Positions 19,688-28,449 of a stretch of 52,855 nucleotides of DNA are shown in pieces (the stretch's first letter is position 1; each line of letters begins with the position of its first letter). Source of the DNA: Rikenellaceae bacterium (GTDB lineage Bacteria > Bacteroidota > Bacteroidia > Bacteroidales > Rikenellaceae); the NCBI GenBank assembly GCA_015059805.1, contig SUZO01000016.1:1-52855 (forward strand), given 5' to 3'. The position numbers were made by a program, and so were the translations under genes. The notes beneath the pieces were generated by a model. It was not told where the DNA came from and ran no database searches. It saw only the letters and a program-made list of their open reading frames with translations.

Positions 19688-20620
19688 ATGAAAAAGTTTT
19701 TTATTCTGATTGCCTCAGCAGCAATCGCCCTTAGTGCTTCAGCACAGAAGACCATCACCCTTAGCCTTGAGCAGAGCGGTGCAGATGAGATTATCACAAA
19801 CTTCTGGAACAACGACAAGGCTCCGCACTCAAACTATGAGACTCGCGATGAGAAGATTAACGAGCGCCTGCACTTCTCGCAGACCTCACAGACCGACTTC
19901 TACATCTACAAGGCAGACCCTGCAAAGGCTACCGGTCAGGGTATTGTAGTTCTCCCTGGTGGTGGATATAGCAAGGTTTGTATCGCTCACGAGGGTTTCG
20001 CTATTGCAAAATTCTACCGCGACCTTGGTATCTCTTGCGTAGTTGTTAAGTACCGTCTGCCAAACCTCGGCAATAAGGTAGTACCACTTGAGGATGCACA
20101 GGCAGCACTTAAGTATATGCGTACAAAGGGTAAGAAGTGGGGCGTAGACCCAGCTCAGGTAGGTATTTGCGGTAGTAGCGCAGGTGGTCACCTTGCCGCT
20201 TACACCTCAAACTTTACCGAGGATAAGGATAAGCCAGCATTCTCTATTCTCTTCTACCCAGTTATCACTGGTACAACTTGGGCTACACACCAGAACACCT
20301 TTATGTACCTTCTTGGCAAGAACCGTACACAGAACGAGCAGCACTACTACTCACTGGAGAACCGCGTGACAACAACAACTCCTCCAACAATCCTTCTGCT
20401 CTCTGACGACGACCTTACAGTGCCACCAATCAGCTCAATCCTCTACTACGAGGCTCTGAAGGCTAATGGTGTCCCTGCAACAATGCACATCTACCCTTCT
20501 GGCGGTCACGGCTGGTGCGGTCACGACGAGTTCAAGTATGCTAAGGAGTACAAAGAGGCACTTGTAGACTTCTTGAAGATTCAGAGCAAGAAGGCAGCCG
20601 AGGCGAAGTCTAAGAAGTAA
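19688..20620 (+). CDS. Secreted alpha/beta hydrolase, tandem paralog 5
   Basis: The 310-residue protein has signal peptide MKKFFILIASAAIALSASAQ, block EQSGADEIITNFWNNDKAPH, oxyanion PGGGYSKV, nucleophile motif GSSAGGHLAAY, acid region SDDDLTVPP and histidine in PSGGHGWCGH. It ends in a lysine-rich tail (QSKKAAEAKSKK). The 34-bp gap before it is the longest inside the array, and a hairpin lies 20 bp after its stop codon, so it is probably the last gene before a partial transcription stop. Confidence 0.85.
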   Translation: MKKFFILIASAAIALSASAQKTITLSLEQSGADEIITNFWNNDKAPHSNYETRDEKINERLHFSQTSQTDFYIYKADPAKATGQGIVVLPGGGYSKVCIAHEGFAIAKFYRDLGISCVVVKYRLPNLGNKVVPLEDAQAALKYMRTKGKKWGVDPAQVGICGSSAGGHLAAYTSNFTEDKDKPAFSILFYPVITGTTWATHQNTFMYLLGKNRTQNEQHYYSLENRVTTTTPPTILLLSDDDLTVPPISSILYYEALKANGVPATMHIYPSGGHGWCGHDEFKYAKEYKEALVDFLKIQSKKAAEAKSKK

Positions 20621-20640
20621 CTATTGAACAAACAACAGTT

Positions 20641-20673
20641 TGGTGGGTTTGACTTAATTTGTAAAACCCACCA
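20641..20673 (+). terminator. Stem-loop after the hydrolase array
   Basis: TGGTGGGTTT (20641-20650) pairs perfectly with AAACCCACCA (20664-20673) across a 13-nt loop. Only TTAG follows rather than a T-run, so it may terminate weakly or protect the 3' end of the hydrolase message. It separates the hydrolases from prfA. Confidence 0.5.
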
Positions 20674-20709
20674 TTAGTGCGAACATCATAAATTTATAAA
20701 ACACACCTA

Positions 20710-21798
20710 ATGGCAGAAAATTCAATATTGATGCGCCTTGATGGTCTGAAGATTAAATACGAGGAGCTGGGTCAGAAACTCACTGACCCAGACGTAATTG
20801 CAGACGTCAAGGCATTTGTACAGTACAACAAGGAGTACCGCGAGCTTGAGCCTATTATTGAGGCGGCAGATCGCTACCGCAAGGCTCTGGCGGACCTTGC
20901 CAATGCAAAGGATATCCTTGCAACAGAGAAGGATGAGGAGTTCCGCGAGATGGCTCGTATGGAGATCTCTGAGCTTGAGCCTATGATTTCTCAACTTGAG
21001 GAGGAGATTAAGCTGCTACTTATCCCTAAAGACCCGCAGGATGCAAAGAATGCTGTTCTTGAGATTCGTGGTGGTACTGGTGGCGACGAGGCGGCTCTAT
21101 TTGCGGGCGATTTGATGCGTATGTACACCAAGTACATTGAGTCTAAGGGTTGGAAGTATGAGATTACATCCTTCTCTGACGGCGCAGTGGGCGGATACAA
21201 AGAGGTTATTATGAAGGTTACGGGCAATAACGTCTACGGCACGCTCAAGTATGAGTCTGGCGTACACCGTGTGCAGCGCGTACCTCAGACTGAGACTCAG
21301 GGTCGTGTACACACCTCGGCAGCATCTGTAGCGGTGCTTCCAGAGGCGGACGAGTTTGATGTTGAGGTATCGTGGAACGATATTCGCAAGGATATCTTCT
21401 GTGCTTCGGGTCCTGGTGGTCAGAGTGTGAACACTACATACTCGGCTATCCGTCTGACACACATCCCTACGGGTATTGTCGTTCAGTGTCAGGACCAGAA
21501 GTCGCAGATTAAGAATACCGAGAAGGCATTTGAGGAGCTTCGTACCCGAATCTTCAACCTTGAGTACCAGAAGTATCTGGACGAGATTGCCTCAAAGCGT
21601 AAGACACTTGTATCCACAGGTGACCGCTCGGCAAAGATTCGTACCTACAACTACCCACAGGGCCGAATTACCGACCACCGCATTAACTACACCATTTACA
21701 ACCTCAGCGCATTTATGGATGGCGATATTCAGGACTGCATTGACCACCTGATTGTTGCCGAGAATGCCGAGAGACTTAAGGAGCAGGAGCTCGGATAG
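20710..21798 (+). CDS. prfA: Peptide chain release factor 1
   Basis: The 362-residue product has the catalytic GGQ at residues 236-238 (GPGGQSVNTTYSAIRLTHIP). Its codon-recognition tripeptide is Pro192-Gln-Thr194 in RVPQTETQGRVHTS, the PxT form that marks RF1 (reads UAA and UAG) rather than the SPF of RF2. It is a normal length and needs no programmed frameshift. It follows the 89-bp spacer that holds the stem-loop at 20641-20673. Confidence 0.97.
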   Translation: MAENSILMRLDGLKIKYEELGQKLTDPDVIADVKAFVQYNKEYRELEPIIEAADRYRKALADLANAKDILATEKDEEFREMARMEISELEPMISQLEEEIKLLLIPKDPQDAKNAVLEIRGGTGGDEAALFAGDLMRMYTKYIESKGWKYEITSFSDGAVGGYKEVIMKVTGNNVYGTLKYESGVHRVQRVPQTETQGRVHTSAASVAVLPEADEFDVEVSWNDIRKDIFCASGPGGQSVNTTYSAIRLTHIPTGIVVQCQDQKSQIKNTEKAFEELRTRIFNLEYQKYLDEIASKRKTLVSTGDRSAKIRTYNYPQGRITDHRINYTIYNLSAFMDGDIQDCIDHLIVAENAERLKEQELG

Positions 21799-21801
21799 TA
21801 T

Positions 21802-22350
21802 ATGGCACGACGACTGCTATTTTTGACGATGCACATACTGCTGTGGCTTAATGCTGCAGCAGAGGGCAGTCGTGAACCTCTCTATATTGTCAATGGTGTT
21901 GTCCGCACAACCGTTTCGGATATTCCAGAGAAGAATATCGAGAAGATTGAGACCCTGCCTGCCGACGAGAGTACAGTTGCCAAGTACGGCGAGAAGGCGA
22001 ATAACGGAGTGGTTATCATAACCCTCTGCTACGACCAGGCGGCAGTGTTCACAGCAGCGGATAGCTTCTCGGAGTATATCGCAACGAAGGTAAAGTGGAG
22101 CGAAAACGACCCTGCGGCGCGATTTGTTATGCGCTTTACCGTTGAGGCAGACGGAACGGTAACGGAGGGAAATATCCTCCAGTCTACCGACAAGCGGTTT
22201 GCTAAGCGTGTAAGGGCGGCATTTAGCGCTGCGCCACAGTGGAGAGCTGCCACAAAGCGCGGAGTGGCTGTTGCAAGCGAGCATCTGCTTGTAGTGCAAC
22301 TACCAAAGGGCAAACCTCTTCCGCGTGAGCCGTATATCATAATGCTATGA
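21802..22350 (+). CDS. Small exported protein with plug-like and TonB C-terminal-like parts
   Basis: The 182-residue product has a signal peptide (MARRLLFLTMHILLWLNAAA). Residues 26-75 resemble the plug fragment of TonB-dependent receptors (LYIVNGVVRTTVSDIPEKNI, then AKYGEKANNGVVIITL). Residues 100-175 resemble a TonB C-terminal domain (PAARFVMRFTVEADGTVTEG, FSAAPQWRAATKRGVAV). No barrel or membrane anchor is present. It starts 3 bp after prfA and its stop overlaps the xseA start. The combination is found in some Bacteroidota envelope proteins; its function is unknown and it may bind a partner of the TonB system. Confidence 0.65.
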   Translation: MARRLLFLTMHILLWLNAAAEGSREPLYIVNGVVRTTVSDIPEKNIEKIETLPADESTVAKYGEKANNGVVIITLCYDQAAVFTAADSFSEYIATKVKWSENDPAARFVMRFTVEADGTVTEGNILQSTDKRFAKRVRAAFSAAPQWRAATKRGVAVASEHLLVVQLPKGKPLPREPYIIML

Positions 22351-23540
22351 GAGAGTCCTTTACCCTATACGAGTTACAGCGCATAATAGGCTGTGCGGTG
22401 GAGCAGTTTCTGCCCCGCCCCGTATGGGTTAGTGCCGAGATTTCGGAGCTAAAGGAAAACGCCTCAGGGCACTGTTATATGGAGCTCGTGGAGCGCGAGC
22501 AGAATAGCACCTCTGGCTCGGCAGCCAAGGCTCAAGCGAGGGCTGTGATATGGAAAAACCGTTTTCCGCACCTTGCGGCGAAGTTTGAAGCGGCTACAGG
22601 AAGGCGATTAGCTGCGGCGATGAAGGTATTAGTTGAGGTCTCTGTAACGCACCACCCACTCTATGGGCTGAGCCTGCAGATTACAGACATAGACCCCACA
22701 TACACCATCGGCGAGGCGGAACGGCAGAAGCAGATAACCATTGACAAACTCAAGAGTGAGGGTGTGTGGGATATGAATCGCACTGTGGCTATTCCACTGA
22801 TAGTTCAGCGCGTGGCGGTTATCTCAAGTGCTACGGCGGCAGGCTACCGCGACTTTATGCAGGAGATAGCTGCAAGTCCCTACAACATCACAACCACCCT
22901 CTTTGAGGCAGCGATGCAGGGAGAGAGTAGCGAGCAGAGTGTTGTAGATGCACTGATGGCGATAGCTGAGCGAGAGAGCGAGTTTGATGCTGTGGCGATA
23001 ATTCGCGGTGGAGGTTCGGTGGCAGACCTTGAGTGTTTTAACAGCTACCTTACAGCCGTATGTGTGGCGCAATATCCGCTACCAGTCCTTACGGGCATTG
23101 GTCACGATAAGGATGTAAGTGTGGTTGATATGGTGGCAGCTATGCCACTCAAGACCCCGACGGCAGTGGCTACGTGGATATGCGACCGCGCGGCAGCATT
23201 TGATAGTCAGTTAGAGTACTACGCCATTCTGCTACGCGAAAGTTGCACCAAGGCTACGCAGGGTGCTGAGTTAAGACTTTCGCAGCAGCTTGACCTTATA
23301 AACCGCGCAGCTCAGACGGCTCTTACGCGCCAGAGGGATAAAATAGCCGCCTACGCTATGCTTATAGAGAACTTTTCGCCACAAAGGCTACTTAAGCTCG
23401 GCTTTGCAGTGGCAAGGGGCGAGAGTGGAGCGGTTATACGTAGTGTTAATGAGTGTGCTGTAGGCAGTAAAATAACAGTAGCGGTTACAGATGGAGATCT
23501 TGTAGCCGAAGTGATTGAGAGATATGGCAAAAAAGAGTAG
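22347..23540 (+). CDS. xseA: Exodeoxyribonuclease VII large subunit
   Basis: The 397-residue product has an N-terminal OB-fold (WVSAEISELKENASGHCYME) and the catalytic XseA domain with VAVISSATAAGYRDFMQEI, IIRGGGSVADLECFNSYLTA and GIGHDKDVSVVDMVAAMPLK. With XseB it forms the nuclease that degrades single-stranded DNA to oligonucleotides. It overlaps the preceding gene by 4 bp (ATGA) and the xseB start by 17 bp, so the three are translationally coupled. Confidence 0.96.
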   Translation: MRESFTLYELQRIIGCAVEQFLPRPVWVSAEISELKENASGHCYMELVEREQNSTSGSAAKAQARAVIWKNRFPHLAAKFEAATGRRLAAAMKVLVEVSVTHHPLYGLSLQITDIDPTYTIGEAERQKQITIDKLKSEGVWDMNRTVAIPLIVQRVAVISSATAAGYRDFMQEIAASPYNITTTLFEAAMQGESSEQSVVDALMAIAERESEFDAVAIIRGGGSVADLECFNSYLTAVCVAQYPLPVLTGIGHDKDVSVVDMVAAMPLKTPTAVATWICDRAAAFDSQLEYYAILLRESCTKATQGAELRLSQQLDLINRAAQTALTRQRDKIAAYAMLIENFSPQRLLKLGFAVARGESGAVIRSVNECAVGSKITVAVTDGDLVAEVIERYGKKE

Positions 23541-23718
23541 TGTTTCATACAACGAGGCGATGGCAGAAATAGAGCAGATACTCGCCACACTTCAGCGTAG
23601 TGATTGCGACATTGAGAGCCTTGCTAACCATGTTAAGCGCGCCTCAGAGCTTATAGAGGTGTGCCGTAAGAAGCTGCGCAAGGCAGAGAGTGATGTAGAA
23701 AAATTATTTGTAGAGTGA
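23524..23718 (+). CDS. xseB: Exodeoxyribonuclease VII small subunit
   Basis: This 64-residue helical protein (MAKKSSVSYNEAMAEIEQIL, DCDIESLANHVKRASELIEV) matches XseB, the regulatory chain that coats the XseA stalk. I chose ATG 23524 over an upstream TTG in the same frame because family members begin with a short basic segment. It overlaps both xseA and the next gene. Confidence 0.93.
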   Translation: MAKKSSVSYNEAMAEIEQILATLQRSDCDIESLANHVKRASELIEVCRKKLRKAESDVEKLFVE

Positions 23719-24500
23719 GTTTTGTAGGTAAGTCAATCCGTTGGGTGTTAAACACCATACCACGCACAGCACTTCAGCGCGTGGCAGGGTGGGCTGTGCC
23801 CGTACTGGGAATTTTCTACGCTGGCAAGGGGCGCGAATGTACTATCTGCGGCGGTAAGAGGCGTAAGTTCCTGCCTTACGGATATGGACCAGTGCGCGAG
23901 GATGCGCTCTGCCCAAAGTGCCTCTCGCTTGAGCGTCACCGACTGCTGTGGCACTACCTTACAACTGTGGAGGCGGAGAGATTTAAGAGCCTACCGACAA
24001 TACTACACATTGCCCCAGAGGTCTGCCTGATGCGTAAGTTTAGGCAGATGTACAGCAACAAGCCAGAGGGATACATTACTGCCGACCTTTGCAGTCCACT
24101 TGCCGATATGCACTTTGATGTGCAGGAGATTCCTATGGAGGATAACAGCGTGGATATTATTATCTGCAACCACATCTTTGAGCATGTAGAGAGTGATATT
24201 CGTGCACTCAAAGAGATGTACCGCATAATGCGACCTGGGGGTTTGGGCGTTATGCTTGTGCCTGTTGACTACTCACGAGAGACAACCTTTGAGGATGACA
24301 CAATTACAGACCCCCGTCAGCGCGCCGAGGTATTTGGTCAGTACGACCACCGTCGCGTATATGGAAAGGATTACCCTCAACGCCTATCTGCTGCGGGCTT
24401 TGAGGCGGTAGAGATAGATTATGCAGCACAGTTTACCGAACAAGAGCGCACAAAGTACAGCTTTGGGTGCGACCACATATATATAGTTAGAAAGGGATAG
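23715..24500 (+). CDS. SAM-dependent methyltransferase with N-terminal zinc-ribbon-like cysteines
   Basis: The product has 261 residues with a GTG start that overlaps the xseB stop. Cysteines in CTICGG and CPKC (residues 43-68) look like a small zinc ribbon. A class I methyltransferase core follows, with motif I replaced by LHIAPEVCLMRKF, then ITADLCSPLADMHFDVQEIP, the acidic strand SVDIIICNHIFEHV and MRPGGLGVMLVPV. Such proteins often sit near glycan genes, but here it lies between xseB and a relA-like gene. The acceptor is unknown. Confidence 0.8.
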   Translation: MSFVGKSIRWVLNTIPRTALQRVAGWAVPVLGIFYAGKGRECTICGGKRRKFLPYGYGPVREDALCPKCLSLERHRLLWHYLTTVEAERFKSLPTILHIAPEVCLMRKFRQMYSNKPEGYITADLCSPLADMHFDVQEIPMEDNSVDIIICNHIFEHVESDIRALKEMYRIMRPGGLGVMLVPVDYSRETTFEDDTITDPRQRAEVFGQYDHRRVYGKDYPQRLSAAGFEAVEIDYAAQFTEQERTKYSFGCDHIYIVRKG

Positions 24501-24503
24501 ATT

Positions 24504-26720
24504 ATGAGCGATGTTTTAGTTAGATACGCCGATTTTCGCAAGACCATAGCGGGAATGTTCTCTACTGTCACTCAGACGATGGTAGATGCCGCACTGCACT
24601 ATGCCAACAAGCACCTTGAGGGGCAAACACGCTACGACGGCACGCCGATGCTTGACCACGCCGTTGCTGTGGCGCGCATTGTTGCCACAGAGGTTGGGTT
24701 GGGACGTAACTCTACGGTCTCGGCAATTATCCACGATGTAGTGCGCCTTGCGGCAAAGAGTGAGGATGAGCAGAGACTTGAAGATACCCTTGCCCAGTGC
24801 AAAAAGCTCTTTGGCGAGGAGGTTGTAGGCATTGTAAGTGGTCTTGCCAATATCTCGGAGCTGAAGTTTAATACCCACAAGGAGCAGGCTTCGTCGTTCC
24901 GCGATATGATTGTCGCCTACTCTGAGGACCCGCGCGTAATTCTTATAAAACTTGCTGACCGATTGGAGGTTATGCGCTCAATTACTATCTTCCCAGAGTC
25001 AAAGCGCAAGAAGAAGAGCTGGGAGAGTATGAACCTCTATGCGCAGATTGCTCACAAGCTCGGACTGTACAACATCAAGAGCGAGCTTGAGGACCTCGCC
25101 CTCTCACAACTTGAGAGCAAGGACTACAAACATATTGTAGGCAAGCTTGCCGAGAGCGAGGCGGAGCGACTTGCATTTATAGAGCGATTTCTTGAGCCTA
25201 TACGCAAGGCGCTTGATGCAGCAGGGATAAAGTACCACATCAAGAGCCGCACAAAGTCTGTCTACTCTATCTGGAACAAGATGCGAAAGCAGCAGGTTCC
25301 TTTTGAGGGTGTCTACGATATCTTCGCCCTGCGAATTATCATCGACTGTCCAAAGGAGCAGGAGAAGGCGCAGTGTTGGCTCGTCTACTCAATAGTGAGC
25401 GACTTCTACACCCCAAATACCGACCGTATGCGCGACTGGATAACCATTCCAAAGTCAAATGGCTATGAGAGTCTGCATACGACAGTCTCTGCGGGCGAAG
25501 GTAAGTGGGTAGAGATTCAGATTCGTACGGAGCGTATGGACGATGTTGCCGAGTTGGGTATTGCAGCCCACTGGCGATATAAGGGGGTTAATCAGGGTGC
25601 GCAGACATCCGAGCTGTGGCTACAGCGACTGCGCGAGCTGATGGATGAGACCAAAGAGGATATTGCCGAGCGCTTTGATGCCAAGCCAGCCTCAGGCGAG
25701 ATATTTGTCTTTACGCCAAATGGAGATATCCGCAAACTGCCAGAGGGTGCGACAATTCTTGACTTTGCCTTTGATATACACACAAACCTCGGCTCTACAT
25801 GCTCAGGCGGTAAGGTCAATGGTCGTGCAGTGCCTATCCGTGAGACGCTCAAGAATGGAGATATCGTAGAGATTCTCACGCAGAAGAACCAGCAGCCAAA
25901 GGCAGACTGGCTCAACTTTGTCGTCACCTCAAAGGCTCGTCAGCGTATCAAGGCATTTATTCGTGAGGAGCAGGCAAAAAATGCCAAGTTAGGTCGCGAG
26001 GAGCTTGAGCGCAAGCTGAAGAACTGGAAACTAACGAGCAAGAGCATTGACGAGGTGGTTGCCTACCTATGTAAATATTATAAGCAGCGCACAGGCACGG
26101 CGCTCTATGAACTTATAGCAACTGAGAAGATAGACCTCGCCGTAGTTAAGGATGTTATCAGCCGTTGGCTTTCGGGTGAGGCAGACGAGGAGCGCAGGGC
26201 GGCAGAGGCGGCAGCAGAGGCGGCTCGCCGACAGTCACAGAGCGCAGCTAAGCCTACAACCTCAACCGATGCGCTGATTATTGACGAGAGCATAAACAAC
26301 ATCGTCTACAAGCTTGCCAAGTGCTGTAATCCGATAAAGGGAGATGATATCTTCGGCTTTGTTACTATCAACGCCGGCATTACTATCCACCGCTGTGACT
26401 GCCCAAATGCAAAGCATATACGCAAGAACTACCCATACCGCATCATGGAGGCGAAGTGGCGCGAGCAGGCTCAAGGCTCGTTCCGCGTCACAATAGCAAT
26501 CACTGCGCAAGACTCGGCAGGTCTTGTAAACCAGATTACCGAGGTTGTCAGCCGCGACCTGAAGCTTAATATCCGCACCATAAACATCTCCTCGCGTGGC
26601 GATGGCACGGGCGTGGGAACAATAAGCGTAGAGGTGCCTTCAACATCTGTGGTAGATATGCTCCTGCACGCAATTATGCGAATAAAGGGTGTGCAACGAG
26701 CCGTGAGAGTGAACAATTAA
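24504..26720 (+). CDS. RelA/SpoT-family (p)ppGpp synthetase with degenerate hydrolase motif
   Basis: The 738-residue product shows the long Rsh layout: HD domain (about 25-200), synthetase (about 235-360: HIKSRTKSVYSIWNKM, NGYESLHTTV, VEIQIRT), TGS (about 395-460: IFVFTPNGDIRKLPEGATIL), a cysteine-containing helical region (KCCNPIKGDDIFGF) and a C-terminal ACT domain. In the HD domain His52 and His77-Asp78 remain, but the family motif HDxxED reads HDVVRL, losing the Glu-Asp pair used for ppGpp hydrolysis. The synthetase loop reads RMRD. It is therefore probably a synthetase without strong hydrolase activity, that is RelA-like. It makes the stringent-response alarmone from ATP and GTP or GDP. 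Confidence 0.93.
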   Translation: MSDVLVRYADFRKTIAGMFSTVTQTMVDAALHYANKHLEGQTRYDGTPMLDHAVAVARIVATEVGLGRNSTVSAIIHDVVRLAAKSEDEQRLEDTLAQCKKLFGEEVVGIVSGLANISELKFNTHKEQASSFRDMIVAYSEDPRVILIKLADRLEVMRSITIFPESKRKKKSWESMNLYAQIAHKLGLYNIKSELEDLALSQLESKDYKHIVGKLAESEAERLAFIERFLEPIRKALDAAGIKYHIKSRTKSVYSIWNKMRKQQVPFEGVYDIFALRIIIDCPKEQEKAQCWLVYSIVSDFYTPNTDRMRDWITIPKSNGYESLHTTVSAGEGKWVEIQIRTERMDDVAELGIAAHWRYKGVNQGAQTSELWLQRLRELMDETKEDIAERFDAKPASGEIFVFTPNGDIRKLPEGATILDFAFDIHTNLGSTCSGGKVNGRAVPIRETLKNGDIVEILTQKNQQPKADWLNFVVTSKARQRIKAFIREEQAKNAKLGREELERKLKNWKLTSKSIDEVVAYLCKYYKQRTGTALYELIATEKIDLAVVKDVISRWLSGEADEERRAAEAAAEAARRQSQSAAKPTTSTDALIIDESINNIVYKLAKCCNPIKGDDIFGFVTINAGITIHRCDCPNAKHIRKNYPYRIMEAKWREQAQGSFRVTIAITAQDSAGLVNQITEVVSRDLKLNIRTINISSRGDGTGVGTISVEVPSTSVVDMLLHAIMRIKGVQRAVRVNN

Positions 26721-26730
26721 ACCTAACAAT

Positions 26731-28437
26731 ATGAAACGAACCTTAAACCTAATCATCATGCTTCTTGTTGCCGTAACCGTGTCGGCACAAAGCAACTTCA
26801 CCTCAAACCTTAAAGCAAAGCCAAAGAGAGGGGCGACTCTCTACGGCACTGTTGAGTGCGAGGGCAAACCTGTTGCAGGCGTGCCCGTATCGGATGGCTA
26901 CCAGATTGTGCTGACAAATAAGAAGGGACAGTATAATATTGTCTCCGAGAAGAGAAACGGCAGTGTTTTTATCACTATCCCTCGCGGATATGAGGCTGTG
27001 ACCGAAGGGAGAGATGTTGTTCCGCAGTTCTGGGCAGAGCTTACGGCAGATGCTACGACAGCTGAGCGCCACGACTTCAACCTGCGCGCAGTAGAGAACG
27101 ACCGCCACGTGATAGCTGCCGTAGCCGACATCCACATTGCCAACCACCACGACGATTTGAGCAACTTCCGCGACATCTTTGTACCACAGCTCAGAGCCGA
27201 GATTGAGCAGTATCGTAAGGCTGGCATCCCAGTCTACACCCTTTGCCTTGGCGACAGCACACACGAGATTTACTGGTACGACTACCTCTATGACATCGGC
27301 GACTTCCGCCGTACACTTGCCGATATTGGTTATCCGACACAGCTCTTTAACACTATGGGTAACCACGACAACGATGGCGCAACACCGTGTGATGAGAATA
27401 CCGACTGGAACGCTACGGCAAAGTACCGCAAGGCATTTGGTCCGACATACTACTCTATAAATATAGGTAAGGTGCACTATATTATGCTTGACAACATCCG
27501 CTATATCAACAAGCCTGGTGGTAAGAAGGCGAAGGGCATTGTCGGCTCACGCAACTACGAATATACAATATCGCCAGAGCAGCTGGCGTGGCTTGAGAAG
27601 GACCTTGCGCTTGTAGAGGACAAAACAACCCCGATAGTTATTGGCGTACACAGCCCAATCTACCGCTACAAGAACGGTATGAATGGCAAGATAAACATCA
27701 ACCTTAAAGAGCCAAGTGCTACGGAGCTCACACGACTCCTGCAGCCATTTAGCTGCGTTCACATCGTCTCTGGTCACGCCCACCGCAACCGCGTAACCTA
27801 CGGAAAGACAGACAGTTCGCAGCCAGAGTTGCAGAATATCATTGACCATAACATCGTTGCTGTATCTGGCTCACTATGGTACTCATCTGGCTTCGGAGGT
27901 CCTATGCTCGGCTCAATGGGAGAACCTGCAGGCTGTAAAATCTTTACTGTTGATAACACCGACATAAAGTGGTACTTCAAGCCTACGCAGTTCCCAGTTT
28001 CGGAGCAGTTCCGCTGCTTTGATATGAACGCTGTGCGCGACTACTTTGCAAAAAATGGCGAGGTAAAGGTCTTTCTTGACCACTTCCCTGCTCGCACAAA
28101 TTTCGCAGAGTGGGAGACGGATAATAGCGTTATGATTCACGTGTGGGACTGGGCGCCAGATTGGAAGATTGAGGTTACTGAGAAGGGAAAGCCGCTGGAG
28201 GTTAAGCGTCGCAAGACCGAAAATCCGCAGATGATTGTAGGTCTTGATATTCCAAATACCCTCTGGCTGATAAAGTTTGACAAGAAGAACAACAAGCGAA
28301 AGCTCCACCCACATATGTTCCACGTTGTTGCCTCTGCGCCAGATAGCCCTATAGAGGTTACCGTAACCGACTCCTTTGGCAACAAGTACCGCCAGACTAT
28401 GGAGCGACCAAAGCCATTTAGTGTTCATATGAAATAA
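26731..28437 (+). CDS. Secreted calcineurin-like phosphoesterase, tandem paralog 1
   Basis: The 568-residue exported protein (signal MKRTLNLIIMLLVAVTVSAQ) has three parts. An N-terminal carboxypeptidase-regulatory-like beta domain (GATLYGTVECEGKPVAGVPV) is followed by a metallophosphoesterase domain and a C-terminal beta domain (WDWAPDWKIEVTEKGKPLEV) known from Bacteroidota members of this family. Metal ligands are visible in ADIHIANHHDD, CLGDSTHE, MGNHDND, GVHSPIYRY and VSGHAHRNR. It probably cleaves a phosphoester in the periplasm; the substrate is unknown. It begins 10 bp after the RelA-like gene. Confidence 0.88.
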   Translation: MKRTLNLIIMLLVAVTVSAQSNFTSNLKAKPKRGATLYGTVECEGKPVAGVPVSDGYQIVLTNKKGQYNIVSEKRNGSVFITIPRGYEAVTEGRDVVPQFWAELTADATTAERHDFNLRAVENDRHVIAAVADIHIANHHDDLSNFRDIFVPQLRAEIEQYRKAGIPVYTLCLGDSTHEIYWYDYLYDIGDFRRTLADIGYPTQLFNTMGNHDNDGATPCDENTDWNATAKYRKAFGPTYYSINIGKVHYIMLDNIRYINKPGGKKAKGIVGSRNYEYTISPEQLAWLEKDLALVEDKTTPIVIGVHSPIYRYKNGMNGKININLKEPSATELTRLLQPFSCVHIVSGHAHRNRVTYGKTDSSQPELQNIIDHNIVAVSGSLWYSSGFGGPMLGSMGEPAGCKIFTVDNTDIKWYFKPTQFPVSEQFRCFDMNAVRDYFAKNGEVKVFLDHFPARTNFAEWETDNSVMIHVWDWAPDWKIEVTEKGKPLEVKRRKTENPQMIVGLDIPNTLWLIKFDKKNNKRKLHPHMFHVVASAPDSPIEVTVTDSFGNKYRQTMERPKPFSVHMK

Positions 28438-28449
28438 AACCTACCCTAT

